Assembly (NCBI RefSeq): GCF_013375155.1
Contig: NZ_JABXOF010000002.1
Coordinates: forward strand, 310,001-374,000
Source of the DNA: Serratia ureilytica
GTDB taxonomy: Bacteria > Pseudomonadota > Gammaproteobacteria > Enterobacterales > Enterobacteriaceae
DNA: 64,000 nt
Reading direction: 5' to 3'
Shown here one piece after another: positions 30,501 through 40,353 of the stretch (position 1 is its first letter; the number at the start of each line of letters is the position of its first letter). A model generated the notes under the pieces. It saw only the letters and a list, made by a program, of their open reading frames with translations. It had not been told where the DNA came from and did not search any database. The position numbers were made by a program, and so were the translations under genes.

Positions 30501-33500
30501 GCCGACCAGAATGTCTTGCTGGCCGCTGAAGTAACCGAGCAGCAGATTAAAGGCCGCAAGATACAGCGCAAACGGCGTGACGCCTTGCCGCCGGGCGAAC
30601 TGCGTCGCCTGCATCGTCAGGGCCTCCGGCAGCGCGATGACGTGATTGGCGCCGCGATGATCGAAGCGCGCCGGCCGCACGAAATCGAGCGGCATCTCCA
30701 GCGCCTGCCACCCATCCAGCGCTTGTCGCCAATACGCTTTCGCCTCATCCGCCAACGCGGAGTCCAGCCAGCGCCGCTGCCAGACGGCATAGTCGCCATA
30801 TTGCAACGGCAACGCCGCCAGCTCAGCCTCCCGCCCTTGCCGCTGCGCCTGATACAGCGCATCCAACTCCTGCAGCAGCACCGGCTGCGACCAGCCGTCA
30901 AACGCCAGGTGGTGCACCAGGATCAGGCTGTAAGTCACCCGCCCGCCATCAGGCTGCGCCACCTGGTAAACGCTCGCTCTGATCGGCAACTCCGCCTCCA
31001 GGGCAAACGGCCGATCGATATCCTGCCGCAGTCTGTCCGGCCAGCGCGCCGCCTCCAGCGCCACGCGCTCCAGCGAAAGCGTTTGTTCACAGGCCCGGGC
31101 GACGGCAATTTGGGACGGCTTCTGGGCAATCAGGCTGTGCAACACCTGATGCCGGGCGACGACCGCCTGCAGACTGCGCTCGTAAGCCGTCAGACAGACC
31201 TCCTCGCCGAGACGGAACAGCATCGGCACATGATAAAGATTGCCGCCGCCGTTCAGGTTCTCGATAAACCACAGCTGCAGCTGTGAGGCGGAGAGCGGAT
31301 ACTCGCGTTGCCGCAGCGGCGGGATCGACATCGGCGCGGTGCCCTCCCCCTGCCGCAGCAACGCACGGCACAATGAACGGATCGTCGGGAACCGGCCCAG
31401 CTCGCTCAACGTCACCTCGCTCCCCAACCGCTGACCGATCTGGTAACAGGCCTGGATCGCCAGAAGGGAATTGCCGCCCAGCGAGAAGAAATTGTCCTCC
31501 ACACCGATATCCTGCCGCTGCAACAGATCGCGCCACACCGCCAGGCAAGCGTTCTCCCGCTCGTTCTGCGCCGCGACGAACTCGCGCGCCGTCCTTTTCG
31601 GCGGCGGCAACGCCTGTCGGGCTATCTTGCCGTTTTCGGTCAGCGGCAGCTGTGCCAGCTGCATCAGCGCCTGCGGCACCATGTAAGGAGGCAGTTGGCT
31701 GCTCAAATGCTGCGCCAAATCCTGCGGGGCGATCGCCTCATCGGCAACGAAGTAAGCGGCCAGACAGGGCTGAGGGTCGGTGACGAGCACGCAACAACAG
31801 GCGATCACCCCCGGATAGGCAAGCGCGGCATGCTCTATTTCACCCAGCTCGATACGGTAGCCGTTCAGCTTGACCTGCTGATCGAGACGCCCCAGGAACT
31901 CCACATTGCCGTCCTCGAGCCATCGGCCCGCGTCGCCGGTGCGATACACCCGCTCCTGCAGCTCCTCATGCCAGAAGAAACTCTCGGCGGTGCGTTGCGG
32001 ATCGCCGTAATACCCGCGCGCCAACCCTTCACCGGCCAGATAGATCTCCCCGCGCACGCCCGGCGCCGCGGGCCGTCGTCCGGCATCCAGAATGTAGCAA
32101 CGCTGGTGCGGCAACGGTTTACCGTAAGGGATGCTGACCGAGCGAATTTTCTCGCCTCGCGGCACCTCATACAGCATGGTGAAGATCGCCGCCTCCGTAG
32201 CGCCGCCGGCGCTGCAGAAGCGGACGTGCGGCGCCCAGGCCAGGCAGCGTTCCGGCAGCGAGGTGGCGATCCAGTCGCCCCCCACCATCACCGCCCGCAG
32301 CGCCGGCGCAGGCCCGACCGCCAGCCCCGCGCCGTTTACATAGTCCAGCAACAGCTCCATCAGGGCCGGTGCGCTCAACCATTGCGTCACTCGATGTGTC
32401 ATCATCAGCTGATACCAGGCTTGCGGATTGACCCGATCTCGCTCGGCCGGCATCACAACCGCGCCGCCCGCGCTCAACGGGCTGAAAATATCGAAGATCG
32501 CCAGATCGAAGCTCAACGCGCTGAGCGCCAGGCTGCGATCCCGCTCGTTGAACCCAAAATACCGCCGAACGCCTTCCAGCATGTTCACCGCGCTGCGATG
32601 TTCGATCGCCACGCCCTTGGGCGTGCCGGTCGAGCCCGAAGTGAAAATGATATAGGCCAGGCTGTCAGGACCGGCCTCCACCGCCGGCAGGCGCCTCTCC
32701 GGCAGCGGCAACTGCGCCGCCAGCCCGTCGGCATTCAGTTCGACCAGGTTGATTTCGTCGCAGGCCCAGGGCACATCGCTGAGCAACGTATTGATGCCGG
32801 CCTGCGCCATCACCTTCAGCCGCCGCTGCGGCGGCCATGTCGCCTCCATCGGCAAAAACGCCTTGCCGCACATCAGCGCCGCCAACAGGGCGATCGGCTG
32901 CCGGCGCCCCTTGTCGGCAACGACGGCGATGGCGTCGCCGGTCATCTTGCCCTGCACACGCAGTTGAGTGGCCAGCGTTAACGCCGCCTCGTGCAGTTCG
33001 CCGTACGTCATTTCCCCCTGCGCGTCGATCACCGCGACGGCCTGCGGATTGCGCTGCGCATGCCGCACGAAATCCTGTTGCAGGCAGCGTTCAAACGCAT
33101 AGCTAAAGGCCGGCGCCGCAGGCAGCGCCGGGCTCTGCGGCTGCAGACGAATATTTTCCAGCGGCCAGTCATCGTGGCGCGCCATCTGTTGCAATAGGGC
33201 GAGATAGTAGCCGGCCAACCGATCCATCGACGCTTTGCTGAACAGCGCCGACGCGAAGTTGAAGCGCGCGCGCATCTGCTCCACCTGCGGCGTCAGCGTG
33301 AGCGTCAGATCGAACTTGGCAGTGCGCTCATCCGCGCTCAAATCGACCACCGACAGCCAGTCCGGACGCGCCGGTGCGCCGCTCTCGCCCTCCAGCGCGA
33401 ACATGACCTGGAACAGCGGATGCCGCGAAAAGTCGCGCGGCAGCGCCAGAGCGTCCACCAGCGCCTCCAGCGACAGCGTCTGATGCTGCTGCGCCCGCAG

Positions 33501-36500
33501 CGTCGTGGCCGCAACCTCTCGCACAAACTCGGCAACGCCCTGACGGGGGTCGATCTGCCGGCGTAAAGGCAGCGTATTGACAAAGAACCCGATCAGATTC
33601 CCCAGCTCAGGGCGATTGCGGTTCGCCAGCGGCGTACCCACCATGACATCGTTCTGACCGCTGTAGCGGGCAAGCAACAGCATGAACCCCGCCAGCATCA
33701 CGGCATGCAGCGTCACGCCCTCTCGGCGCGCCAACGCCTCCAGCGCCTTCACCAGCGCCGCCGGCAGCGGCACTTCGCTGTTGTCGCCGCGTACGTCGAA
33801 GACCGCCGGCCGCAAAAAATCCACCGGCAGCGAGAGCGGCTGCCAGCCCGCCAGCTCTCGTTGCCAAAAGGCCAATTCGTCGGCCCGGCGCTGCACATTT
33901 TCCGGCGCTTGTTGCCAGCACGCATAGTCGAGGTATTGCAGCGCCGGCTCTGTCGCCTTACGCCACGTTCCCCGATAGCGCGCGTCCAGTTCCTGCAGCA
34001 GCACCTCAAGCGACCAACCGTCAAAGACGATGTGATGGAATACCAACAGACAAACGGCCGTTTCCCCGCCCGCCGCATCGCGGTAACGATAGCGCGTGGC
34101 GCGCAGCGGCAGCTCGCGCGTCAAATCCATCGGCCGGCTGCAGGCCTGCGCCAGCGCCATGTCAAACTCAGCGCCGCTCACCGTCAGCAAAGGCACCGGC
34201 AGCACGGCGTCGCTGACCCACTGGCTGGCTTCGCCCCGCTCATTCTGGCGAATCAGGCTACGCAGGATCTGGTGGCGCTCGACGATCGCCTGCAGACAGT
34301 CCGCAAAACGTTGGTCATCGATGTCCGGCGCCAGCCGCAGCAGCACCGGCGACAGATAGTGCGTGGCGTCCGCCGACAGTTGCTGAACAAACCACAATCG
34401 CGACTGCTGAAGCGACAACGGCCCCTCCCGCAGCCCGCCGGCGAGGATGGGCGGCTCATCCGACGGAGCCTGCCGTTGAGCGGCGATATGCTCGCTCAGC
34501 GCGGCCACCGTCGGATGCTGATTCAACGTCAGCACCGAGATCTTCGCCCCCGGCAATTTATTCACTTCGTGACACAGCCTGATGGCCATAATGGAGTTGC
34601 CGCCGAGGCGGAAGAAGTTGTCGTCCATGCCGACATGGCCGCCCAGCAGCCGATTGAACAGTGTAGAAAGCTGAGTCTCCAGCGGCGTGCCCGGTTGGCG
34701 AAACGCCGTTTGCCGCTCGACCGGCAGTGGTTCCGGCAATGCCCGGTAATCGACCTTGCGGCTCACCGTCAGCGGCAGCGCCGACAGCGCCGACAGCGCC
34801 GACGGCAACATATAATGCGGCAGCTGCGCCGCCAGGCGTTGCAAGAGGTCGCCGGCCTGCGGCGTCGCGCCGGGCTTCGGCACATACCAGGCCGCCAGTT
34901 GGTCCGTCGTGCCGGGGCGCAGGGTCACCACCGCCTCGGCCACCTCGGGCAGCGCGCGCAGCTGCATTTCGATCTCGCCCAACTCGATGCGATAGCCGTT
35001 GATCTTGATCTGCTGGTCGTGTCGTCCGAGATAGTCCAGGCTGCCGTCGGCCAAGCGCCGTACCCGGTCGCCGGTGCGATACAGGCGCCGGTAAGGCTCG
35101 CGCAGTTCAAAAGGATTGGCGACGAATGCGGCTTCCGTCAGCGCCGGCAGGTTCAGGTATCCGCGCGCCAGGCCGACGCCGGCCAGACACAGCTCGCCCT
35201 CCGCCCCCAGCGGCATTAGATTGTCATGCTCGTCAACCACATAACAACGCATATTGGCGATGGCGTGGCCGATATTGCGCGCGCCGTTGCGGCGATAGAT
35301 ATTCAGACTGGCGCTGACCGAAGCCTCGGTCGGGCCGTACAGATTGGCAACCTGCATGCCGCAGGCCAGGTAATGGTCGAGCGCCTCCTGCGCGGTCGCC
35401 TCGCCGCCGGTCGCGAGATAGCGCACCGAAGCCGGCAGGTCTGGCAAGGTGCCAAGCAGCGCCGGCGGCAGGAAACAGGCTTCGATGCCCCAGGCCGCCA
35501 TTTGGCCGCACAACAGCGCCGGATCGCGCCGCTGCGCCTCGCCCGCGATGAACAGCCGGTGGCCGTTGCTCAGGGCCATGAACACTTCAAACACGTGCGC
35601 GTCAAAGGCCAGCGACGCGAACTGCAGGCAGTTGAGCGCGCCCGATTCATTGCGCAGCAAACGCTGCGTATGACCCCGCACCATGTTGGCCGCGCCCCGG
35701 TGTTCGCACAGCGTACCTTTCGGCCGCCCGCTGGTGCCGGAGGTGTAAATCACGTAGGCCAATTGCCGGGCTTCGACATTCGGCAGGCTCGCGGCATCCG
35801 CATCGGCAAGCGATTCATCCGCCGCCAGGCAAACGCCGTCCGGCGCCAGACGCCGCGCCTCCCCTTGCAATGCGCTTTCCGTCAGGACGATGGGGCTGTT
35901 CACCTCTTGCAGAATATATTCCAGGCGCTGCGCCGGCGCCGCGGGATCCAGCGGCACATAGGCACCGCCCGCCTTCATGATGGCCAGCATCGCCACCACC
36001 GCTTCCGCGCTGCGCTGCAGATACAGCGGGATCAGCGTCTCTGGCGGCATGGCGGCGCCGCGCAACCGGCGATATTCTTCCCTCAGCCGTATTGCCAGGC
36101 GATCGCTGCGCTGCGCCAGTTGGCGGTAGCTGAGCGAACCGTTGGCATCGGTTACGGCGATGCGTTCCGGATGACGGCGCACCTGGCGAGCCACGCCGTC
36201 GAGCAGTGTCGCTCCTGGGTCGGTCGTGTCCGGCTCGCTCTCCCAGGCGTCGCGGCAGCGTAAAACCTGCTGCGCCGTGAGCTGCGGCCACGCGGCTATC
36301 GGCGCGTCCGGTTCGGCTAGCGCACGCCGCAATAGCCCGAGATACTGATCCGCCATCTCCGCCATTTGCGTGGCGTCGAACAGATCGGGCCGATAACGCA
36401 GGCGAAACTCAAAGGCCTGCTCGGTCGGCTGATACTCCAGCAGCAGTTCCGAACCGGCCAGATCGACGTTGTAACGGTGATTGACGCCGATGCGGCAACC

Positions 36501-37535
36501 GTCAAGCGCCAGCGGCGCATCTTTCAGGTAAGCCTGAGTGAAATTGACGTTCAGCTCGCGCACCGGGCTGAGGTTCAGCATGTCATAAACCGGCAATTGG
36601 CTGTGCCGCAGCTTGCCCGTCACCTTGAGCGCTTTGCTGTAGGCCAGCGTCGCGCGGTACAGCTGGTTGAACGTGGCTTGCGGGGCGAGCGTTAAGGGAA
36701 ACACCGCGGTGTTGACCTGGGCGCCGAAAAACAGCGGCTCGCCGCCGTCCGGCGCGACGGGATAACCGATATGCACCGTGTCCTGCGCGGATTGCCGGGC
36801 GATCAGCAACGCCCACAGCGTTTTGAATATCAGGAATGGGTTGGCATATCTGACGCCAGACTTCAGCGCCTGCCACTCGGCGAACGGCAACGTAAAGCGC
36901 ACTTCGCCGGCGCCGGGTGCTTCGGGGGCTTCACCGGGGAGATAAGGCAACGCTACGCGCGGGGCGCATTCGGCCAACCGGTCGCCCCAGAATGACGCGG
37001 AAGCGAAGTCCTGCTTCAACGCCGCGATATCCGCCTCATAGCGCCGGTACAATCGACAAATGTCCGTTTCATCCGCCTGCGGCGGCGCCACGGCAGCCCC
37101 GCGATTGTAATAGGCGGAAACGGCGTTGTAGAACTCCTGGCCGGACAGGCCGTCGATCAGGATGTGATGAACGACAATGATCAAATTATAGCGCTGCGGC
37201 GCCAGCTCAATCAGGTAGAAGCGGCACAGCGGCCCCTCCCGGAGATCGAACGGCGTATTGATTAATTTGCCGACATCGCAATCGGCATCAAGCGTTTCCA
37301 ACGCAATTTTCTTCTCCGTCTTTACCCAGCGTAATTGCGGCGAGCTGTCGTCGAGGACATGGTGAAACAGAATATAGTCCCGGCACACGCCCTCGACCGC
37401 CGCGCGCAGTCGATCGACGTCCAGCGCCCCCTCAATGGTCTGATCCAGCACCAGGTTGTACTCGCAGGAGTGTGGATTGAGGACGTATTCATTCCAAAAC
37501 GTGTGGGTATAGGGTGAAGCGATGATCGCGCCCAT
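27519..37535 (-). CDS. Three-module non-ribosomal peptide synthetase (C-A-T-C-A-T-C-A-T-TE)
   Basis: This 3338-residue NRPS shows C1 about 1-430 (HHILIDG near 123), A1 450-930 (TSGTSG near 598), T1 with LGGNS near 979, C2 1035-1470 (HHIVFDG near 1167), A2 1500-1960 (TSGSTG near 1633), T2 near 2020, C3 2075-2510 (HHLAFDG near 2208), A3 2545-3010 (near 2678), T3 with LGGTS near 3067, and a thioesterase from about 3115 (GWSLGG near 3195, late His in CHHHN). All C, T and TE catalytic motifs are intact and no epimerase is present. A condensation domain at the very start suggests an acyl-primed or partner-fed tripeptide. My hand-read specificity residues are A1 DAFFAGLVS, A2 DLFLMGAIF, A3 DIFNVVAIW; none matches a code I can name. 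AAGGGA precedes the ATG. No MbtH, PPTase, tailoring or export gene adjoins it. Confidence 0.96.
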   Translation of the reverse strand: MGAIIASPYTHTFWNEYVLNPHSCEYNLVLDQTIEGALDVDRLRAAVEGVCRDYILFHHVLDDSSPQLRWVKTEKKIALETLDADCDVGKLINTPFDLREGPLCRFYLIELAPQRYNLIIVVHHILIDGLSGQEFYNAVSAYYNRGAAVAPPQADETDICRLYRRYEADIAALKQDFASASFWGDRLAECAPRVALPYLPGEAPEAPGAGEVRFTLPFAEWQALKSGVRYANPFLIFKTLWALLIARQSAQDTVHIGYPVAPDGGEPLFFGAQVNTAVFPLTLAPQATFNQLYRATLAYSKALKVTGKLRHSQLPVYDMLNLSPVRELNVNFTQAYLKDAPLALDGCRIGVNHRYNVDLAGSELLLEYQPTEQAFEFRLRYRPDLFDATQMAEMADQYLGLLRRALAEPDAPIAAWPQLTAQQVLRCRDAWESEPDTTDPGATLLDGVARQVRRHPERIAVTDANGSLSYRQLAQRSDRLAIRLREEYRRLRGAAMPPETLIPLYLQRSAEAVVAMLAIMKAGGAYVPLDPAAPAQRLEYILQEVNSPIVLTESALQGEARRLAPDGVCLAADESLADADAASLPNVEARQLAYVIYTSGTSGRPKGTLCEHRGAANMVRGHTQRLLRNESGALNCLQFASLAFDAHVFEVFMALSNGHRLFIAGEAQRRDPALLCGQMAAWGIEACFLPPALLGTLPDLPASVRYLATGGEATAQEALDHYLACGMQVANLYGPTEASVSASLNIYRRNGARNIGHAIANMRCYVVDEHDNLMPLGAEGELCLAGVGLARGYLNLPALTEAAFVANPFELREPYRRLYRTGDRVRRLADGSLDYLGRHDQQIKINGYRIELGEIEMQLRALPEVAEAVVTLRPGTTDQLAAWYVPKPGATPQAGDLLQRLAAQLPHYMLPSALSALSALPLTVSRKVDYRALPEPLPVERQTAFRQPGTPLETQLSTLFNRLLGGHVGMDDNFFRLGGNSIMAIRLCHEVNKLPGAKISVLTLNQHPTVAALSEHIAAQRQAPSDEPPILAGGLREGPLSLQQSRLWFVQQLSADATHYLSPVLLRLAPDIDDQRFADCLQAIVERHQILRSLIRQNERGEASQWVSDAVLPVPLLTVSGAEFDMALAQACSRPMDLTRELPLRATRYRYRDAAGGETAVCLLVFHHIVFDGWSLEVLLQELDARYRGTWRKATEPALQYLDYACWQQAPENVQRRADELAFWQRELAGWQPLSLPVDFLRPAVFDVRGDNSEVPLPAALVKALEALARREGVTLHAVMLAGFMLLLARYSGQNDVMVGTPLANRNRPELGNLIGFFVNTLPLRRQIDPRQGVAEFVREVAATTLRAQQHQTLSLEALVDALALPRDFSRHPLFQVMFALEGESGAPARPDWLSVVDLSADERTAKFDLTLTLTPQVEQMRARFNFASALFSKASMDRLAGYYLALLQQMARHDDWPLENIRLQPQSPALPAAPAFSYAFERCLQQDFVRHAQRNPQAVAVIDAQGEMTYGELHEAALTLATQLRVQGKMTGDAIAVVADKGRRQPIALLAALMCGKAFLPMEATWPPQRRLKVMAQAGINTLLSDVPWACDEINLVELNADGLAAQLPLPERRLPAVEAGPDSLAYIIFTSGSTGTPKGVAIEHRSAVNMLEGVRRYFGFNERDRSLALSALSFDLAIFDIFSPLSAGGAVVMPAERDRVNPQAWYQLMMTHRVTQWLSAPALMELLLDYVNGAGLAVGPAPALRAVMVGGDWIATSLPERCLAWAPHVRFCSAGGATEAAIFTMLYEVPRGEKIRSVSIPYGKPLPHQRCYILDAGRRPAAPGVRGEIYLAGEGLARGYYGDPQRTAESFFWHEELQERVYRTGDAGRWLEDGNVEFLGRLDQQVKLNGYRIELGEIEHAALAYPGVIACCCVLVTDPQPCLAAYFVADEAIAPQDLAQHLSSQLPPYMVPQALMQLAQLPLTENGKIARQALPPPKRTAREFVAAQNERENACLAVWRDLLQRQDIGVEDNFFSLGGNSLLAIQACYQIGQRLGSEVTLSELGRFPTIRSLCRALLRQGEGTAPMSIPPLRQREYPLSASQLQLWFIENLNGGGNLYHVPMLFRLGEEVCLTAYERSLQAVVARHQVLHSLIAQKPSQIAVARACEQTLSLERVALEAARWPDRLRQDIDRPFALEAELPIRASVYQVAQPDGGRVTYSLILVHHLAFDGWSQPVLLQELDALYQAQRQGREAELAALPLQYGDYAVWQRRWLDSALADEAKAYWRQALDGWQALEMPLDFVRPARFDHRGANHVIALPEALTMQATQFARRQGVTPFALYLAAFNLLLGYFSGQQDILVGTPVANRPVAETRSAIGFFVNTLPLRSQIDDAASLNDYVHRVFDGVLQAQRHQNLPLDQLIELLQVPRDLSRHPLFQTLFALEEAGEAPAWLAPQDLLTHYQAAKFDLTLSIQSAPQGGRAIFNYATALFAPATLALLGEYYLTILTQIVNHGEQRVSQLALVSASETARQRAFRQSCPPAYDFERAIHHDFIRQAERDPQRVAIVDEWGELNYGELYRRALVLSLQLREHADMRADTIAVMVDKGRAQIIAVLAILMAGKAYLPLDGAWPERRRLDIVAQSQTRIILSSRAWAAHGNARLLTIDPQGAVNALPPAAPGEPVLPAPSALAYVIFTSGSTGTPKGVAIEHRGAVNSIIDTLHQLELGADDRGLALSALSFDISVFDIFGLLSVGGAIVMPSETERYQPEAWHRLLMTQGVTFWNSAPSVMTLLVEQLESAASQAQWPHLRNVVLVGEVISRSLPARIRQWRPGCRVVSAGGATESSIWSILYDIPKTPILAPSVPYGRAMAHQRFYVLDRHLRVLPPCLPGEQYIGGAGVARGYYRNPSLTEEKFIYHPELGERLYRTGDAGRYLPDGNLEFLGRMDFQVKINGYRVELGEVEQCALAFGAIKSCCAVVLSEAHRQRLALYYVSEAPLEESALLAFMSGQLPLYMLPAALVRLEALPYNSSGKLDRKALPVPAVREPQAYVAPANALEQQLCALWQEALQCEQVGMTDDFFLLGGTSIKAISLCVGMGALMAAPVPVVQLLQSRTLKNLLAANERRLVMPLNRRTDGVPTVWMIHPALVGAEAFHAFAQPLQGRLNCYGVDNHNLYHQPTIDSLGELAERYLNDMIAAGLLQDAGPVRILGWSLGGIIALEIAARLEARGCRNVQLYLLDSFYLQTTAELPLEQLLPALGIEGEAATRAMAAGQAERRLSEGRLSRRLQTTKVTLFKATEGNPQLPEAVTAPLLALEDNGLGAVCAQLKIIPLACHHHNILQCEEAIGQALNDDV

Positions 37536-38061
37536 GAATCAATTCCCTTTTAATATATTCCAATAATATATGAATAGATATTTATGCATGGCATAAATAC
37601 CGTGATGGTTATGCGATTGAGCTGTTAGGTGAAAACTTAAAAAACATAAGAGCGAATATTATTTTATTTTTATGAAAAATAAAGCCACAAAAACACAAAT
37701 AAACCAAAACCAATAAAAACAATGACATAAAAAATAATTTATCATTTAAAAATGAATCCTGGCTTTTCATTCATAAATAAAATAACTATTGTAAATAAAT
37801 TAAAATCAAGGATGGGAATATATTTAATATAAGTAAATCTAATTTAAAGGTATCGCGGGGAAATCGATAAAAAAGAGAATCTTCTTAAATGAAAACACGC
37901 ATCTTTCAGTTGCGCTATTCCAAAGCGTACGGTGTCGGAATATCCTATACTCGTTGCAGGATGCAGTTTCCCTCCCATTGAATGCCAGTACAGGGAGTCA
38001 CAAATGGCTATTTTCGCCCACTTGCGGGCAATTTTTTCAGCATTATTGGCAGAATTATCTG
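37536..38061. other. AT-rich divergent gap between the NRPS and pqqU genes
   Basis: The first 370 bp upstream of the NRPS are strikingly AT-rich compared with the genes on both sides, with runs such as TTTTATTTTTATG and AAATAAAATAA. No believable gene lies here. Such DNA is a typical H-NS target, so NRPS silencing by H-NS is plausible. The promoters of both flanking genes must lie here, but I could not assign them. Confidence 0.6.
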
Positions 38062-40206
38062 ATGAATAAAAAACGTCCCGTCTTGACCCCGGCAACCCTG
38101 TTATTGCTGCAGCCAGTCTGCATCGGTTCGGCCCTGGCGGCGGATCAGAAAGACAGCGATACGCTGGTGGTAATGGCGCAACCCATCGGATTGACCGAGC
38201 TGGGATCGCCGGTGTCCGTCAGCGTGATCGACGGCCAGGACCTGCGCAACGCCGCACCGCAGATTAACCTGTCGGAAAACCTTGGCAGCGTGCCGGGCCT
38301 GCAGCTTCAAAACCGACAAAACTATGCGCAGGATCTGCAGCTGTCGATACGCGGATTCGGCAGCCGATCGATGTTCGGCGTGCGCGGGGTGCGCATGTAC
38401 GTCGACGGCATCCCCGCCACCATGCCCGACGGCCAGGGACAAACCTCCAACATCGACATCAACTCCGTCGAGCGCATCGAGGTGCTGCGCGGCCCCTATT
38501 CCGCGCTGTACGGCAACGCTTCGGGCGGGGTGATCAACGTTGACACACAGACCGGCGCCCAGCCGCCAACGCTGGAGGCCGGCAGCTATTTCGGCAGCGA
38601 CAACACCTGGCGCTACGGGGTGAAAGCGACCGGCGCCACCGGCGACGGCACCCAGGCCGGCGACGTCAACTACGCTATCTCCGGCACCCGCTTCACCACT
38701 CAGGGCTATCGCGATCACAGCGCCGCGCGGAAAAACCTCGGCAACGGCAAGCTCGGCGTGCGGTTGGACGACGTCAGTACCCTGACGCTGATGTTCAACA
38801 GCGTCTCCATTGACGCCGGCGATCCGGGCGGCCTGACCGAAGCGGAATGGAAGGAAAACCCGCGCCAGGCGCCGCGCGCGGATCAATACAACACCCGCAA
38901 GTCGCTCGATCAGACTCAGGCCGGCCTGCGCTATCAGCGCCAGATGAGCGAGCGCGACGAACTGACGCTGACCGCCTACCACGGCGAGCGCCACACCACG
39001 CAGTACCAATCCATTCCACGCGGGCCGCAGCTCAACCCTACCCACGCCGGCGGGGTGATCGTGCTGGAAAGAAAATATCAGGGCATTGACACTCGCTGGA
39101 AGCATGAGGATACTCTCGCCTCGTTACCGGTAACACTGATCGGCGGTCTGGATTATGAAACCATGACCGAACGCCGGCAGGGGTTTGAAAACTTTATTCT
39201 GCGAGACGGCACAGTGGACTACGGCGAGAAAGGCGACCAGCGGCGCAACGAGAAAAACCGCATCTGGAACCTGGATCCTTACCTGCAAACCTCCTGGCAA
39301 CTGACGCCGCACTGGACGCTGGACGCCGGCCTGCGCTACAGCACGGTCAGCTTCGACTCGACCGACTACTACATCACGCAGCGCAACGGCGACGACAGCG
39401 GCAGCAAACGCTACCACCAGTGGCTGCCGATGGGCTCGCTCAACTATAAAATCAATCCGGCGTGGAACGTTTATCTCTCCGCAGGCCGCGGCTTTGAAAC
39501 CCCGACCATCAACGAACTCTCCTATCGCCCCGACGGCCAGGCCGGCCTGAACATCGGTCTGCAGCCGTCCACCAGCGACACCGTCGAACTGGGCAGCAAA
39601 CTGCGCCTCGGCAACGGCCTGGTGAGCGCCGCCCTGTTCCAGACCGATACCGACAACGAGCTGGTGGTGGCGGAAAGCAGCGGTGGGCGCACCAGCTACG
39701 CCAACGCCGGCAAAACCCGGCGGCGCGGCCTGGAACTGGCGCTGGATCAAGAGTTCGCGCTGGACTGGCGCCTGCATATGGCCTGGACGCTGCTGGACGC
39801 CACCTACCGCAGCGAAATGTGCGGCAAAGCCGTTTGTACCCCGGCTCAAACCATTCCCGCCGGCAATCGCCTGCCGGGCATCGCCCGCAACATGGGCTAC
39901 GCCTCGCTGGCCTATGCCCCGCCGGAAGGCTGGCACGCCGGCGCGGAGCTGCGCTACATGAGCGACATTCAGGCCAATGACGCCAACAGCGCGCAGGCTC
40001 CTTCTTACACCGTGGCCGGCGTAAACGCCGGTTATCGCTTTACCTGGAACCGCTGGGCGCTGGACGTGTTCAGCCGGGTGGACAATGTTTTCGATCGCCG
40101 ATACGTCGGTTCGGTGATCGTCAACGAAGGCAACGGCCGCTACTTCGAGCCGGCGCCGGGGCGCAACTGGGGTGGCGGCGCCACCTTGTCTTATCGCTTT
40201 GAATAA
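38062..40206 (+). CDS. pqqU: TonB-dependent PQQ receptor PqqU (YncD family)
   Basis: This 714-residue outer-membrane receptor is close to E. coli YncD, since renamed PqqU, which takes up pyrroloquinoline quinone. It has a signal peptide ending about ALA-AD, a plug domain with LQNRQNYAQDLQLSIRGFGSRS and YVDGIPATMPDGQGQTSNID, and a beta barrel ending in the aromatic SYRFE. Long stretches such as AAGRGFETPTINELSYR match my memory of the E. coli protein. ATG 38062 gives a normal signal peptide; upstream in-frame starts do not. The following gene encodes a PQQ enzyme, which strongly supports the PQQ assignment. Confidence 0.92.
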   Translation: MNKKRPVLTPATLLLLQPVCIGSALAADQKDSDTLVVMAQPIGLTELGSPVSVSVIDGQDLRNAAPQINLSENLGSVPGLQLQNRQNYAQDLQLSIRGFGSRSMFGVRGVRMYVDGIPATMPDGQGQTSNIDINSVERIEVLRGPYSALYGNASGGVINVDTQTGAQPPTLEAGSYFGSDNTWRYGVKATGATGDGTQAGDVNYAISGTRFTTQGYRDHSAARKNLGNGKLGVRLDDVSTLTLMFNSVSIDAGDPGGLTEAEWKENPRQAPRADQYNTRKSLDQTQAGLRYQRQMSERDELTLTAYHGERHTTQYQSIPRGPQLNPTHAGGVIVLERKYQGIDTRWKHEDTLASLPVTLIGGLDYETMTERRQGFENFILRDGTVDYGEKGDQRRNEKNRIWNLDPYLQTSWQLTPHWTLDAGLRYSTVSFDSTDYYITQRNGDDSGSKRYHQWLPMGSLNYKINPAWNVYLSAGRGFETPTINELSYRPDGQAGLNIGLQPSTSDTVELGSKLRLGNGLVSAALFQTDTDNELVVAESSGGRTSYANAGKTRRRGLELALDQEFALDWRLHMAWTLLDATYRSEMCGKAVCTPAQTIPAGNRLPGIARNMGYASLAYAPPEGWHAGAELRYMSDIQANDANSAQAPSYTVAGVNAGYRFTWNRWALDVFSRVDNVFDRRYVGSVIVNEGNGRYFEPAPGRNWGGGATLSYRFE

Positions 40207-40255
40207 GGCAAAGCACCTTAAGGTTAAAAAACGGGATGGGTTTTACGTCACCCTA

Positions 40256-40298
40256 GCGGCTTCTCGCTGAAATAATAGGGAGAAACCGCGTGTTTTTT
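40256..40298 (+). terminator. Terminator between pqqU and gcd
   Basis: GCGGCTTCTC and GAGAAACCGC pair over 10 positions with one mismatch, with a loop of 14 nt, and TGTTTTTT follows. It would separate pqqU and gcd transcription at least in part. Confidence 0.6.
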
Positions 40299-40353
40299 CC
40301 GATTTGGCTTAATCTCTAAATCGGGGACTTTCATTTTTGGTAAGGGTATTGCT

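Noticed and set aside
30348-35219. Several 300-500-codon plus-strand frames opposite the NRPS gene
   Set aside because: All are Arg/Gln/His-rich antisense shadows of NRPS domains with verified motifs.
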